Source: Letharia columbiana
Taxonomy: Eukaryota; Ascomycota; Lecanoromycetes; Lecanorales; Parmeliaceae
Direction: 5' to 3'
Assembly: GCF_014066305.1 (NCBI RefSeq)
Contig: NW_023501100.1
Coordinates: forward strand, 175,001 to 239,000
Length of the DNA stretch: 64,000 nt
In this document: positions 1 to 10,048 of the stretch, in pieces
Layout: each line of letters starts with the position of its first letter
Position numbering within the stretch: position 1 is the first letter of the stretch
Notes under the pieces: generated by a model
What the model saw: only the letters and a program-made list of their open reading frames with translations
What the model was told of the DNA's origin: nothing
Database searches by the model: none
Translations under genes and position numbers: made by a program

Positions 1-898
1 AATGTGACCGAGTTTCCCTAGTGTCTATGTTACAGCGATTTTACGGCTATCTCAAAGGCGCCGACGAGTATATTCATGGGATACGTGTCGAATTGACACA
101 ACTACGAGACGATATACAAGACGTTGCCGTCGCAGCTGAGCCGTTGGATAACAGTATGGCGGCTGTGATGAAGAGCGCGAGCCAGGGCGAGGAGTAAAAC
201 ATGGCCAGTCAACTTGGAGCCGATCAGACGTGCTAACGAAAACCCTGACAATGATGCGCCGTCGGAGTACCGAGCAAGACTCCCAACCGCCAGACATCTG
301 CACGACGGTAAGGCTTACGCAAGCCAGAGTGGTTTAAAATGCATGCTTCTCACGACCGAGGTGAGCTGCTGCCTGATGCTGTTATGTCAACAGGCCTCTT
401 CCCAAAATCCTCTGGGATTTGTCCCTCAGGTATCGCAAGTTCTCAGCAGCATTACAATTTATCTACCACTTTACGTGTCTCGAATAGCAATCACGCTCGT
501 ATGAGTAATCGGTATGCTTACCCCACGACAGATAGGATGATACTTGTCGAGAATGGGGATATAATTTCGAGAAGTACAAGAATCATAGACCATAACGCTA
601 TTCTAGTGCTGATGTTAATCGTATAGTATAGCGGTTTCCAATAACGCTGTAAACGGTATTGGCCGAATCAGTCAAAGCACTCACTCCTTACGTTTTCGAT
701 GCGGACTGAGCCGAGGCCAAGTCTTCTTCCCATGAATTGGTGTGGCTTCAAGTGACCGTTTCTGACTTACTGGCGAGTAGCCATCAGAAGGAAAAAACGC
801 AGAAAATATACTGTTGGAGATTCCTCGTTTCCCTAACGGCATGTTCTTCTCCATGCAACCTGCAGTGCTTCCATTCAGTCTGATACAAGATCCTATAC
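1..898. other. Intergenic, no gene recognised
   Basis: I see no convincing gene. Three overlapping short open frames on both strands (83-96 residues) show no domain, signal peptide or recognisable composition and overlap one another, so they are probably chance frames. The right end is the 3' flank of the minus-strand reductase gene. Confidence 0.5.
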
Positions 899-2014
899 CT
901 AGTCCGTCAGGATGACAATCTTCGCAGCCGCAGTGCTCTCATCCATCTCCGTGTGCGCCTGAACGATCTCATCAAGCTTGAACGTCTTGATAGGAATCTG
1001 CATACTGCCATCCTTGATCGCGCGTGCCACGGTATTTATCGGCCCTGCGCTGAAAGGATCCGCAAAGCTCGCAAAAGTCGTCAAAAACACCCCACTTGGA
1101 ATGAGGAAATTCGGATCGAGCTCGGGAAGCACCCATTTATCCCCTAAGATACCGCACGAGCACACGATACCGTTCTTCTTCGTGGCCTTCAGCGAGTCCG
1201 CCAGCGTCGCCACGCCCACGAGCTCGAGCACCTTGTCGAATCCCTCGGGGAACCGCTTCCGCGCCTCTTCTGCGATGGTTCCGCTGTCGACAAGGACGTC
1301 ATCCGCGCCACTCCGAAGAAGCAGATCTGCTCTGCTCTCATTACGAGTGGTCGAGACGACAAAAGCGCCATGGTGCTTCCCAATGGCCGCGGCGGCCATG
1401 CCCACAGACGACGATCCCCCTCTCACCAGCAACTTCTCCCCTTTCTTCAACAGCAACGACGAGAATAGTGCTCCCCATGCTGTATGCACCATTTCCGGCA
1501 CCGCGCCCAAGATGTCCCAGCCGATTCCATCCGCATCCACCACCTGAACCTGCTTCGCAGACACACATGTGTATTCCGCATAGCCGCCATCGAAATTTCG
1601 CCCCATTCCCCCAACAATGGTGGCGACAATGTCACCTTCCTTGAACTCTCCTCCTGGCGCAGCGGCGACGATGCCAGTGGCTTCAATGCCGAGAATGCGG
1701 GGGAACGCTACTCCGGGGGAGGCGCCTTTGCGGGTGAACATTTCGGATCGGTTGAGGCCGAATGCTTTGACGCGGATTAGGACCCAGCCTTTATCGGGGG
1801 TGGGGATGGGACGGTCCTCGAGGATGAGGGCACTAGGTCCACCGGGCTTGTGGACGACCGCCGCGCGCATTGTCTTGGGGGTGGTTTGCGTCATGGTGAG
1901 TGCGGATGGAAAGGTGGAGGTGTTGAAAATTGTCGGAGAGATTGAGAGAAGTGGTTTGGCTTGATGCCTGAGTCGTGGAAGTATTTTGAGAATACTGTTG
2001 CCTCGGAAGAGCAT
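899..2014 (-). CDS. Zinc-less MDR quinone oxidoreductase-like protein
   Basis: A single-exon gene of 371 residues in the medium-chain dehydrogenase/reductase superfamily, quinone-oxidoreductase branch. These enzymes use NADPH to reduce quinones or enones. The GroES-like half begins at MRAAVVHKPGG and contains a GIEATGIV segment and an EGDIVATIVGG turn. The Rossmann half has the nucleotide-binding stretch LLVRGGSSSVGMAAAAIGK, followed by SGADDVLVDS and the FDKVLELVG strand. I see no cluster of structural-zinc cysteines, which fits the zinc-less branch. I chose the ATG at 2014. An in-frame ATG at 1894 (MTQTTPKTMRAAV) is also possible, but the extra 40 residues are rich in Arg, Ser and Leu and poor in acids, like a mitochondrial presequence. 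The exact substrate cannot be told. Confidence 0.85.
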   Translation of the reverse strand: MLFRGNSILKILPRLRHQAKPLLSISPTIFNTSTFPSALTMTQTTPKTMRAAVVHKPGGPSALILEDRPIPTPDKGWVLIRVKAFGLNRSEMFTRKGASPGVAFPRILGIEATGIVAAAPGGEFKEGDIVATIVGGMGRNFDGGYAEYTCVSAKQVQVVDADGIGWDILGAVPEMVHTAWGALFSSLLLKKGEKLLVRGGSSSVGMAAAAIGKHHGAFVVSTTRNESRADLLLRSGADDVLVDSGTIAEEARKRFPEGFDKVLELVGVATLADSLKATKKNGIVCSCGILGDKWVLPELDPNFLIPSGVFLTTFASFADPFSAGPINTVARAIKDGSMQIPIKTFKLDEIVQAHTEMDESTAAAKIVILTD

Positions 2015-3515
2015 GTACAAAATTGAGGATCTGGGATAGTAGGTTGAACATGGATAGGGTTCAGCTTTGATGGGAAAGCTTACAGAGCACGAAGCGAAGG
2101 ATCGTTATGCCTGCATCATGACGTGCATCGTACATGCAAAGTAAGTGGGGGCTGCGACCAATCAATGTACAGACTTATATGCCATCAATGTTCGAGCGGC
2201 CCATTCCAAACTCTTCGACCTACATCACTGCTTGTCCATCAATCAATCAGGGCGCCTGTCAGATGTCATGAGCTGAAGGCGTTGTTTTGCAATTCGGAGG
2301 TGCGGTGATGAAAGGACCGCAACTTTGCATCGGCGTGAGGGCTGAAGCATCCTGTCCTTCGCATGAGCGGATCAACGATGTATCTGACGATCTGTCACAT
2401 CTTGATGTCAGCATTGAGCTTTGACGTACAGTTCACGACCCTAGGCTTACGACGTGGTGCAACGTGAAGGTTGGGGTGCGGAAGAGACCAACGATTATTA
2501 GACTGAGCTCGAAGGCGGTGGCGCTGCTAACGGAGCTGTAGTTGAAGAAAACGATGGGTTTCCCTCCTGTTGGCATGCAATAGGGCGTTCCACAGGTACT
2601 TTCCGTCTTCGAGATAAAGACGATCGGCTGTCCAGCTTGGGACTCTTGTTTCACGTTTCTTTGTTCGTAGTTCCTGCCAGGATGGCATGTTGAGCTCTCG
2701 GGAAACATGGTCATACACTGGTGACTCCAAAGACTGGCTCGAAAGAGCACGATCAGATATAGATGATGTAACTGCATAGATCAATTATATGTTCATGTTA
2801 TTATTGCCACCTACCCGTGCGTATATTATACTTCGAATAACATCGTACGATAGGAGGATATTGCAGGGTATGAGAGTATGGTAGAGTGAATAATCATCGT
2901 AGGCTATGAGAGTACTGCAGGAGATGTCTACTCTGGCTTCCCTGGCTCACGAAGCACTGAACTGGAAGCTGGAAGCTGTGTGCTAGGCAAAGGGGCTTGT
3001 AAGCTTCTGGGCTCCGCGAGACCCTTTGTTTTTGAGGTCACGAATTTCAGTGATTCAGCCGCTACAGGCACTATCATTAAATGCGGACACGCCTTTTTTA
3101 CGAGCACATTTGGAGGAGCAAGTGTTCAAATCACATTATTGTCTGCTAGAAGAGTTTAGAATGTTTCAAAGAACGCTACATTCATTATCTGGCGGATTCG
3201 AAGTCGATGGCTTTCACCTCCGTGCAAAGCTTCGCTTTCAAGACTCGGGCTTGGATTGACGGACGGTGATGAGTATGAAGATATCTTGAAACGAGGACGG
3301 AGAGCTAATCCAGCCGAAAATGGGAACATCTAGTAGGAAACGACCGCTGCGTGGTAGCAAATGCGTATGAATGAATGTCCATCCTATTCTGTCCTTGTTG
3401 CGTTTCTCGAACTGCTCGACATTATTATGTAGCCCACTCAAATTCAGGAGACGGGAGTATGAAGCTGTTTACTTACCGGCCTCTTCCCCTCTCACTCAAC
3501 AGCGCCATGATTGAG
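2015..3515. other. Intergenic, no gene recognised
   Basis: About 1.5 kb between the reductase gene and the 3' end of the peptide-precursor gene. Only short frames without recognisable features occur (for example near 2433-2784 minus and 3026-3259 plus). It holds the shared 5' flank of the reductase gene and the 3' flank of the precursor gene. Confidence 0.45.
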
Positions 3516-4330
3516 CTAATGCTTGTCGGCCCCATAGCGACCGCTGATCTCGTCTTCACGCTTGACTTTGGGGTCCCCATAGCGACCGCTGATCTCGTCC
3601 TCACGCTTGATTTTGGGGTCCCCATAGCGACCACTGATCTCGTTCTCACGCTTGATTTTGGGGTCCCCATAGCGACCGCTGATCTCGTCTTCACGCTTGA
3701 TTTTGGGGTCCCCATAGCGACCACTGATCTCGTCCTCACGCTTGATTTTGGGGTCCCCATAGCGACCACTGATCTCGTCCTCACGCTTGATTTTGGGGTC
3801 CCCATAGCGACCGCTGATCTCGTCTTCACGCTTGATTTTGGGGTCCCCATAGCGACCACTGATCTCGTCCTCACGCTTGATTTTGGGGTCCCCATAGCGA
3901 CCGCTGATCTCGTCTTCACGCTTGATTTTGGGGTCCCCATAGCGACCACTGATCTCGTCCTCACGCTTGATTTTGGGGTCCCCATAGCGACACTGATCTC
4001 GTCTTCACGCTTGATTTTGGGGTCCCCATGCACCACTGATCTCGTCTCTTTTTTCCCCATAGCGACCGCTGATCTCGTCTTCACGCTTGATTTTGGGGTC
4101 CCCATAGCGACCGCTGATCTCGTCTTCACGCTTTTGTGGTGTCATGACTTTGTTGACTATTTGTGTGCTCAATCAGTCAATCTCTCCTCCAAGCAGTAAG
4201 TAGCCGAGACCAAGAGGGAAGACAAACTTAAGAACGTAAGAGCGTATAAGATCAACTTACTGGGGAGCAAATACGATGGTGCAGCAGACACCAATGCTAA
4301 GGCCAAAGCCATAACCAAAGCGATCTTCAT
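3516..4330 (-). CDS. Kex2-processed repeat peptide precursor (RiPP-like), frame interrupted
   Basis: Read on the minus strand. Exon 1 (4330-4261) encodes a clear signal peptide, MKIALVMALALALVSA-AP. An intron with donor GTAAGT and acceptor ATAG (4260-4157) follows, then exon 2 (4156-3516) ending at TAG 3518-3516. Exon 2 carries 14 copies of a 45-bp unit translated as KREDEISGRYGDPKI. Each copy starts with a Lys-Arg site for the Golgi protease Kex2 and has one Tyr in GRYGD. Differences between copies are mostly silent in this frame (GAA/GAG and AGC/AGT), with one Asp to Asn and one Ile to Val. Fungal ustiloxin, phomopsin and asperipin precursors share this plan, so I infer a ribosomal peptide precursor. 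The third and fourth units carry a 2-bp and a 1-bp deletion; a TGA at 4007-4005 lies between them. As read, only about 73 residues and two normal cores are made. The gene is either decaying or misassembled. The two UstYa genes downstream support the role. Confidence 0.78.
3531..4134. repeat. 45-bp coding minisatellite, 14 units
   Basis: A tandem array with a 45-bp period, each unit beginning cccatagcgacc on the plus strand. Thirteen units are close to full length or full length and one (about 4028-4057) is shortened. Two main variants often alternate (gctgatctcgtctt and actgatctcgtcct), suggesting that 90-bp pairs were duplicated. One unit near 3990 is 44 bp and the shortened one lacks a further 2 bp, which shifts the frame of the precursor gene. 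The array is the body of the peptide precursor rather than selfish satellite DNA. Confidence 0.92.
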
Positions 4331-5560
4331 AGCTGAGGACTAAAGATGTGAAGGAGCTACGAGGTAAGTGTAATGTTGAACTATGGACTTTGTTTGTTTG
4401 AAGTTTTAGTGGTAATTGAAAAAGATTTCTGGCAGATGGTGGCAGAAGATGACAAATCTTTGAAGATTCGAACGGACTTCAGGCGTGCTATATGTATTGC
4501 GATATGAGCAGGCGGTGTCAATGCAGATTCGACCGTTATCAGCTTCGCAGTGTAGTGCTTACCTGCTTCCACGTCAACTCGCTGCCTCCGAGATGCAGCC
4601 CACTACGTCAAAACAAGCAATGGACACTTAGCTTAGCAATCGCCTGGCTACTGAATCGTACTCAAGGAGTACCGATGAGGGAAACGAGTCATTAAGGAAG
4701 CTGGTAGGTCTTTTAGTGGCACGCTTTTCACTCACATGGGCGACCAGCGTCTCTTCACCGCTCCGGAGTCCTTGCAAGCTTCGAAAAGAGACGTGTAGAT
4801 CATGTTTCTCATGTGGTTGAGACTATCAGCTACCGACTTGACAGATTATTTCCGGGCGACTAATGACTACATCTTATCCGTGTACAACCCTTTCCGGTAT
4901 GTGCATGTTCCCCATACTGGCACGAAAGAACACACCCTTGGATCAGATTGGTGTCTGCGGGTTTAACTCAGCAACTTTAACGTCCATTAGATAAAACCTT
5001 TCATCTATTGGTGCAGTACCGGTTTTCTGCAGAATGGCCCCAAGATGCGACATGAGAATCCTTCACACATCCTTACTTATTGAAGCAGGTGGGTTCGTTC
5101 AAGATCCTTTACACATCACTCCTCATCGAAGTAGTCGAATCCACTTTCTGCAGGATTACCTCAAAGCACAGCAAGAAAAATCCCTCACACAAGCATAATG
5201 ATTAGGTAAGTGTAATATGACAATCGAGGCAATGTATGATACTTCTCCTCAGGGTATCAAGAGCTTATCAGCCAATGAAGCGAATGTATGATCGATATTC
5301 CCATCTCTTTCCAAGCGCGCATATATTACTCCGATAGCTCGCTCGAGCTGAAGGGGTGTATACGTATGAACTGAAGCAAGACACCGCCGAACGAATTTGG
5401 TACACGACATGAAGGTCCTCCACAATCTCACCAACTCTCCACTTTTAGCCGGCCAGACCTTCCTGTAATCAAAGGTAGGGTAAAGGTTGAAGCTCGTAGA
5501 GATGAAACAGAGCTCAAAATATGTACGCAAATCCAAGTCAGGGTTCCCATTCTCCGCTCC
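4331..5560. other. Intergenic, promoter side of the precursor gene
   Basis: This is the upstream region of the minus-strand precursor gene and the left flank of the AT-rich block. I see no gene. A minus-strand open frame at about 5249-5650 lacks a proper ATG and runs through the hairpin at 5562-5643, so it is not supported. No TATA box or binding site stands out. Confidence 0.4.
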
Positions 5561-5561
5561 C

Positions 5562-5643
5562 GAGGGTCGGGGACAAAAGTCTCTGCCGACTTTCTCCCGC
5601 AGCCCCCACCAAAAGTCGGCAGAGACTTTTGTCCTCGACCCTC
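5562..5643. repeat. Near-perfect 32-bp inverted repeat (hairpin)
   Basis: Arms at about 5562-5593 and 5612-5643 are reverse complements with a single mismatch, separated by an 18-bp loop. The core of the arm is gacaaaagtctctgccgac. It lies at the very edge of the AT-rich block but is itself GC-rich and untouched by mutation. It could be a small fold-back element or the end of the inserted transposon. Confidence 0.85.
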
Positions 5644-5683
5644 GTCCCACCTCAGGGACTTAATGCTTTGTCATATGGAATAT

Positions 5684-5775
5684 AAAATATAGTTAATAAG
5701 TATATAAAAGTAATAGACTATAGAATCTATCTATATAAATAATAAAGCTATATATTAAATCGATTAGAAAAACGT
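5684..5775. repeat. Left copy of border direct repeat
   Basis: This stretch matches 8944-9036 in the same orientation. Most differences are C/T or G/A transitions, with T or A in this copy, as expected if the left copy was more heavily hit by RIP. A shared core is tataaaagtaatag. Confidence 0.65.
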
Positions 5776-6177
5776 ATATTCGAGAAAAATAATTTATTCT
5801 AATACTTTTATTTAATAACAAATTTAGGTCTATAAATCAAATTTATAGAAAGTTATTAATTTTTAAATCTCATTTCGAAATTAAATTCGACTCTCGAAGA
5901 GTGAAAATATTTTAATTTAAGATTTACGTAGAACTATAAGCTCGAATTTAATAATTTCTAGATTATTTAAAAGCGTAATTTACGTTCTATAATTTCAAAA
6001 AAAGAGTTAAAAAATTCTAATAGAAATAAGAGAAGTTATATTAATAATAAGTTTATAGAGAGTTAATTAACTTTAGATTAATTTTATTTTTTTTAATAAG
6101 AAGTTAATTTTGATATCTATTATAGTTTATCTCTATTAATAATTCTTTTATTTTTATAATTTATAGAATTTTTATTA

Positions 6178-6252
6178 ATTTTACGAATTTTACGAATTTT
6201 ACGAATTTTACGAATTTTACGAATTTTACGATTTTACGATTTTACGATTTTT
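6178..6252. repeat. Short tandem repeat, ttttacgaa
   Basis: About six copies of the 9-bp unit ttttacgaa followed by about three copies of the 8-bp derivative ttttacga, ending at a small GC patch (ggcgaggg). It lies inside the AT-rich block. Confidence 0.85.
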
Positions 6253-6716
6253 TGGCGAGGGAGATTTATAGATTGAAATCGAGGACGTAGCGAAATAGTT
6301 TTAAATTTTATTAAAATTATTATTACTCGACTATTTAAGCTTATATAAAAGAGTATTCTTAATAAAGTAAATAAATTTTTAATAAACGATATTTAAATTC
6401 TCTATCTTTAAATATTTATAAGACTAAATTTAAAAACTCTATTTTTATTTGAAAGCTTATATTTTAAAATTAAATAATATATATCTAATTAGAAGCTTAA
6501 GACTATTCGGCTATCGAGCGAACTTTAATAAGTAATATTTAAATTTCTTACGCTTTAATAATTATAAGACTAAATTTAGAAATTCGTTTTTCTTCTAAAA
6601 GCTTATATTTCGTTCTATAATTTAAAGAAAATTTTAAAATTTTAATAGAAAATAATTTTTTTTATATGTTAATAATATATATAATTAAATTTATTTTTTT
6701 AATAAGAGAGCTTAAT

Positions 6717-7110
6717 AGAGCTAGTAAGTTAACTTAGTCGATTTAATTAAAAAGCGTAGCGAATTTAAATTTATAATTAGCTATATATATAAATTTAAGA
6801 TTTTATAATTTAGCTTTATCTTTTTCTATTATACGAGTAAAGATCTATAAATTAAATTTATAATCGTTTTTTTAATTAAGACTATCGAGTAAATTTAATA
6901 AGCGATCTTTAATAAGCGATATTTAAATATCTTATCTTTTAATAATTATAAGACTAAATTTCGAAATTCTTAAAGCGTTTAAAAGCGTAATCTACGCTCT
7001 ATAATTTAAAAAAAAATCTTAAAATTTTAATAGAAAATAGTAAAGTTATTAAAGGATTAAAAGTAGAGTAAGAGATTTTAATAATTACGAACGCTAATTT
7101 ATTTACTCGC
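6717..7110. repeat. Left arm of large inverted repeat in the AT-rich block
   Basis: Nearly 400 bp that match the reverse complement of about 7810-8240. Shared landmarks include atcgagtaaatttaataagc and aattacgaacgctaattta. The spacer of about 700 bp contains the less degraded island at 7340-7485. Similar units also recur further right (about 8241-8330 and 8600-8900), so this is a nest of related fragments rather than one clean pair. Confidence 0.7.
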
Positions 7111-7339
7111 GATAACTTAGTTAATTTAATTAAAAAGCGTAGTAATTCTAAATTTATAATTAGCTATATATATAAATTTAAGATTTTCTAACTTAATTCT
7201 ATCTTATTCTTTTATATATACTAATATATTAATTAAAAAATATATACTTATATTAGACTCGAAGAGCCTTAGAGTTATATAGTAATGTGAAATTAGAAAG
7301 ATAGATATATTCGTATATCGATCTGATAGTAAAACTAAT

Positions 7340-7485
7340 TCTTAAGGAAGCAAAGGAAACTCGGGGGGATCGCTTGCTTGAGCTTATCCGCCAAGACTCC
7401 GCCAAGACTTCGCTAAGCGTATATCAGGCGTACGTAAGTTAAGTAATCTAGGGTCCTCTCACTTAGAACTCTTAAGCCTCTTTTC
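7340..7485. other. GC-normal island inside the AT-rich block
   Basis: About 145 bp of ordinary base composition in the middle of the RIP-degraded sequence, with a small direct repeat (ccgccaagact twice). It encodes nothing recognisable. It may be a single-copy insertion that arrived after the mutation of its surroundings or was never repeated enough to be hit. Confidence 0.6.
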
Positions 7486-7809
7486 TAACAACTTATTTTT
7501 TAATTAAGATCGAGTAAATTTAATAAGTAAACTTTTAATAATAAATATTTGAATTCTTTGCCTTAAAACATTTATAGAATTAAATTTAATATTTATTTTT
7601 TCTCTAAAAGCCTATAATACGTTCTATAATTTAAAAAAAAATCTTAAAAATTTAATAGAAAATTAAAAACTTATTTTAAAATTAAGTAATATATATCTAT
7701 TTTTTAATTAGAATTATCGAGCGAACTTTAATAAGCGAACTTTAGTAAATAATATTTAAGCTCCTTGCTTCTTAATAATAATAAGATTAAAGTTTATAAT
7801 TCTTTTAAT

Positions 7810-8240
7810 TAGATATCGCGAGTAAATAAATTAGCGTTCGTAATTATTAAAATCTCTTTCTCTACTTTTAATTATTTAATAACTTTACTATCTTCTATTA
7901 AAATTTAGTAATTATTTTTTTAAATTATAGATTATAATTTGCACTTTTTAAATTAAAAAATTTAAAAATTTAGTCTTATAATTCTTTAAAGATAAGGAAT
8001 TCAAATATCGCTTATTAAAGATCGCTTATTAAATTTACTCGATAGCTCTAATTTAAAAAAAATAGATTATAAATTTAATTTATAGATCTAAACTCGTTAT
8101 ATATAAAAAAAAAATTAGTATATTAGTATATATATTAGAATAAGATAGAGCTAAGTTTAAAAATCTTAAATTTATATATATAGTTAATTATAAATCTAAG
8201 TTTATTACGCTCTTTAATTAGATCGACTAATTTATTATAA
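7810..8240. repeat. Right arm of large inverted repeat in the AT-rich block
   Basis: The partner of 6717-7110 in reverse orientation. A further direct copy of part of it starts near 8241, so parts of the unit occur at least three times in this block. Confidence 0.7.
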
Positions 8241-8943
8241 GTAAATAAATTAGTATTCGTAATTATTAAAAATCTCTTTCTCTACTTTTAATCCTTTAAT
8301 AACTTTACTATTTTCTATTAAAATTTTAAGATTTTTTTTTAAAATTATAGCCCGAAACTTACGTCTTTTAATAATTTTTTTTTTAAATTTAATTCTATAA
8401 TTATTAAAGCGTAAGAAATTTAAATATTACTTATTAAAGTTCGCTCGACAGCTCTAATTAAAAAATAGATGTATATTATTTAATTTTAAAATAACTTTTT
8501 TATTTTTTATTTAAATTTCGAGTTTTTTCTCTTAAATTATAGAATATAATATAAGCTTTTAAATAGAAAAAGAATTATTAAATTTAATCTTATAGATATT
8601 TAAAGATAGAAAATTTATAAATCGCTTATTAAAAGTTCGCTTATTAAAGTTCGCTCGATAGCTCTAATTAAAAAATAGATATATATTATTTAATTTTAGA
8701 ATAACTTTTTTATTTTCTATTAAAATTTTAAGATTTTTCTTTTAAATTATAGAACGTAATATAAGCTTTTAAATAAAAAAAGAATCTTAAAATTTAATCT
8801 TATAATTCTTTAAAGGTAAGGAATTCAAATATCGCTTATTAAAGATCGCTTATTAAAGATCGCTTATCAAATTTACTCGACAGCTCTAATTAAAAAAAAC
8901 GATTATGAATTTAATTTATAAATCTTTACTCGTATAATATAAT

Positions 8944-9036
8944 AAAGTATATAGTTAACAGCTATATAAAAGTAATAGATTATAGAATCTACTTAAATAG
9001 AACGGGAAGTTATGTACTAACTCGATTAGGCAAGCG
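8944..9036. repeat. Right copy of border direct repeat
   Basis: The partner of 5684-5775 in the same orientation. This copy keeps more C and G and continues into normal single-copy sequence on its right. Together the pair brackets the AT-rich block like terminal direct repeats or a duplicated border. Confidence 0.65.
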
Positions 9037-10048
9037 CTCACCTTAGGGTGATGGATCGTAGAGGAGGCCCGAATAGATTGATACTTTTTCATTTGAGTAG
9101 AAGCGCTTAAGAGCCTATCATCTCGGTCTAGGAATCCCGGCTGGAAGCCTGATATCTTTGCATTGTTTCGGCCATGATCAGCAAACGACCGAGACGTCTC
9201 GGATTCCATCCATGTTGAATATGCTGGAACTTTTGACCCTCGGACTTGCACAGAAAGCAGGGAAAGAAAAGTCCAGATACCTATGCGCTAGTCTAAGAGA
9301 CATGCAAGGTAGGCCATTATTTCCGGACGGATCGGTTAGCGCGAGGTTGCGGTGAAGATGTCGGTAAAGACATTTATCATCATTTCGCACACTCTGCTCA
9401 TGACCTGGCATGCTTGGATGAAGTCATGTTGCGACCCTCACTGTGTCCAGTATGCATGCATGCGTCCAAAACATGCAATGACAGCATCATCATCATCATT
9501 GTGCATTGCTACAACGGACATGGAAGATACCCCGCAAGGCTTTCATTAAATCTCTCATCTTTCATTACCGGCCCCAGCAAAGATGCATGGTGGCGCTACC
9601 TTTTTCTCAAGGACCCCGCAGCGAACTCAGTGCGCAGTGCTGCAAATGATATTGGAGACATCGAGCACGGTGCGAACTGGTACCCCATGGTAAAACAAGC
9701 TAATCAGCTACATCGACAGCTCGATCATTCCCTAGCTCCGGTAATGGACCGTAATGTAGACTTGGGTCAGAGTCCACACTAAAACTACATGTATGTATAA
9801 AGATGTTTATTGGAACAGATCATCGAAAGTTTTGAGTACGACTTTTGGTATCTGCGCCGCCTCATGATGGACCCTGCTCTTCTTCAATCTTGATGCACTG
9901 AGAAGTTGTGTGATTAAAGCCGACCATGCGGGACTGCGATTGTCTCTTCCTCCTTGCCATTTCACCCCCACCATCATTACAAAACTAGTGCTTTCTCATT
10001 TCAATAATCGACCTTGACTTCAAGTCTTGAGTTCATAATAATCGGACG
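9037..10048. other. Intergenic, upstream of the first UstYa gene
   Basis: No gene recognised. Short frames on both strands lack domains. A small (atc)n run lies near 9485-9500. The last 150 bp before the ATG at 10049 are pyrimidine-rich, as is usual for a fungal promoter and 5' leader. Confidence 0.4.

Larger units (their letters stand above)
5672..8950. mobile_element. AT-rich, RIP-degraded transposon relic
   Basis: About 3.3 kb of extremely AT-rich DNA, dense in TA dinucleotides, with no usable reading frame, set between ordinary GC-balanced sequence. This is the signature of repeat-induced point mutation, the C-to-T defence of ascomycetes against repeats. Several segments recur inside it in direct and inverted orientation: 6717-7110 matches the reverse complement of about 7810-8240, and a segment near 6732-6830 recurs directly near 7118-7200. 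The original element cannot be identified because no coding sequence survives. The block separates the peptide precursor from the UstYa genes. Confidence 0.85.

Noticed and set aside
3473..4129. Minus-strand frame with a KTRSAVAMGTPKSSV repeat
   Set aside because: It has no upstream exon, its copies differ at amino-acid level, and it only stays open because the two indels fall conveniently.
3531..4134. CRISPR-like array
   Set aside because: The units are contiguous without unique spacers and the genome is eukaryotic.
3375..4199. Plus-strand frame through the minisatellite encoding a PIATADLVFTLDFGV repeat
   Set aside because: Unit differences change residues in this frame (Ala/Thr, Phe/Leu), it has no signal peptide or sensible ends, and the minus-strand KREDEISGRYGDPKI frame explains the variation as silent.
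5249..5650. 133-residue minus-strand open frame next to the AT-rich block
   Set aside because: It starts at GTG, its N-terminal part lies in the hairpin arms, and no family resemblance is seen.
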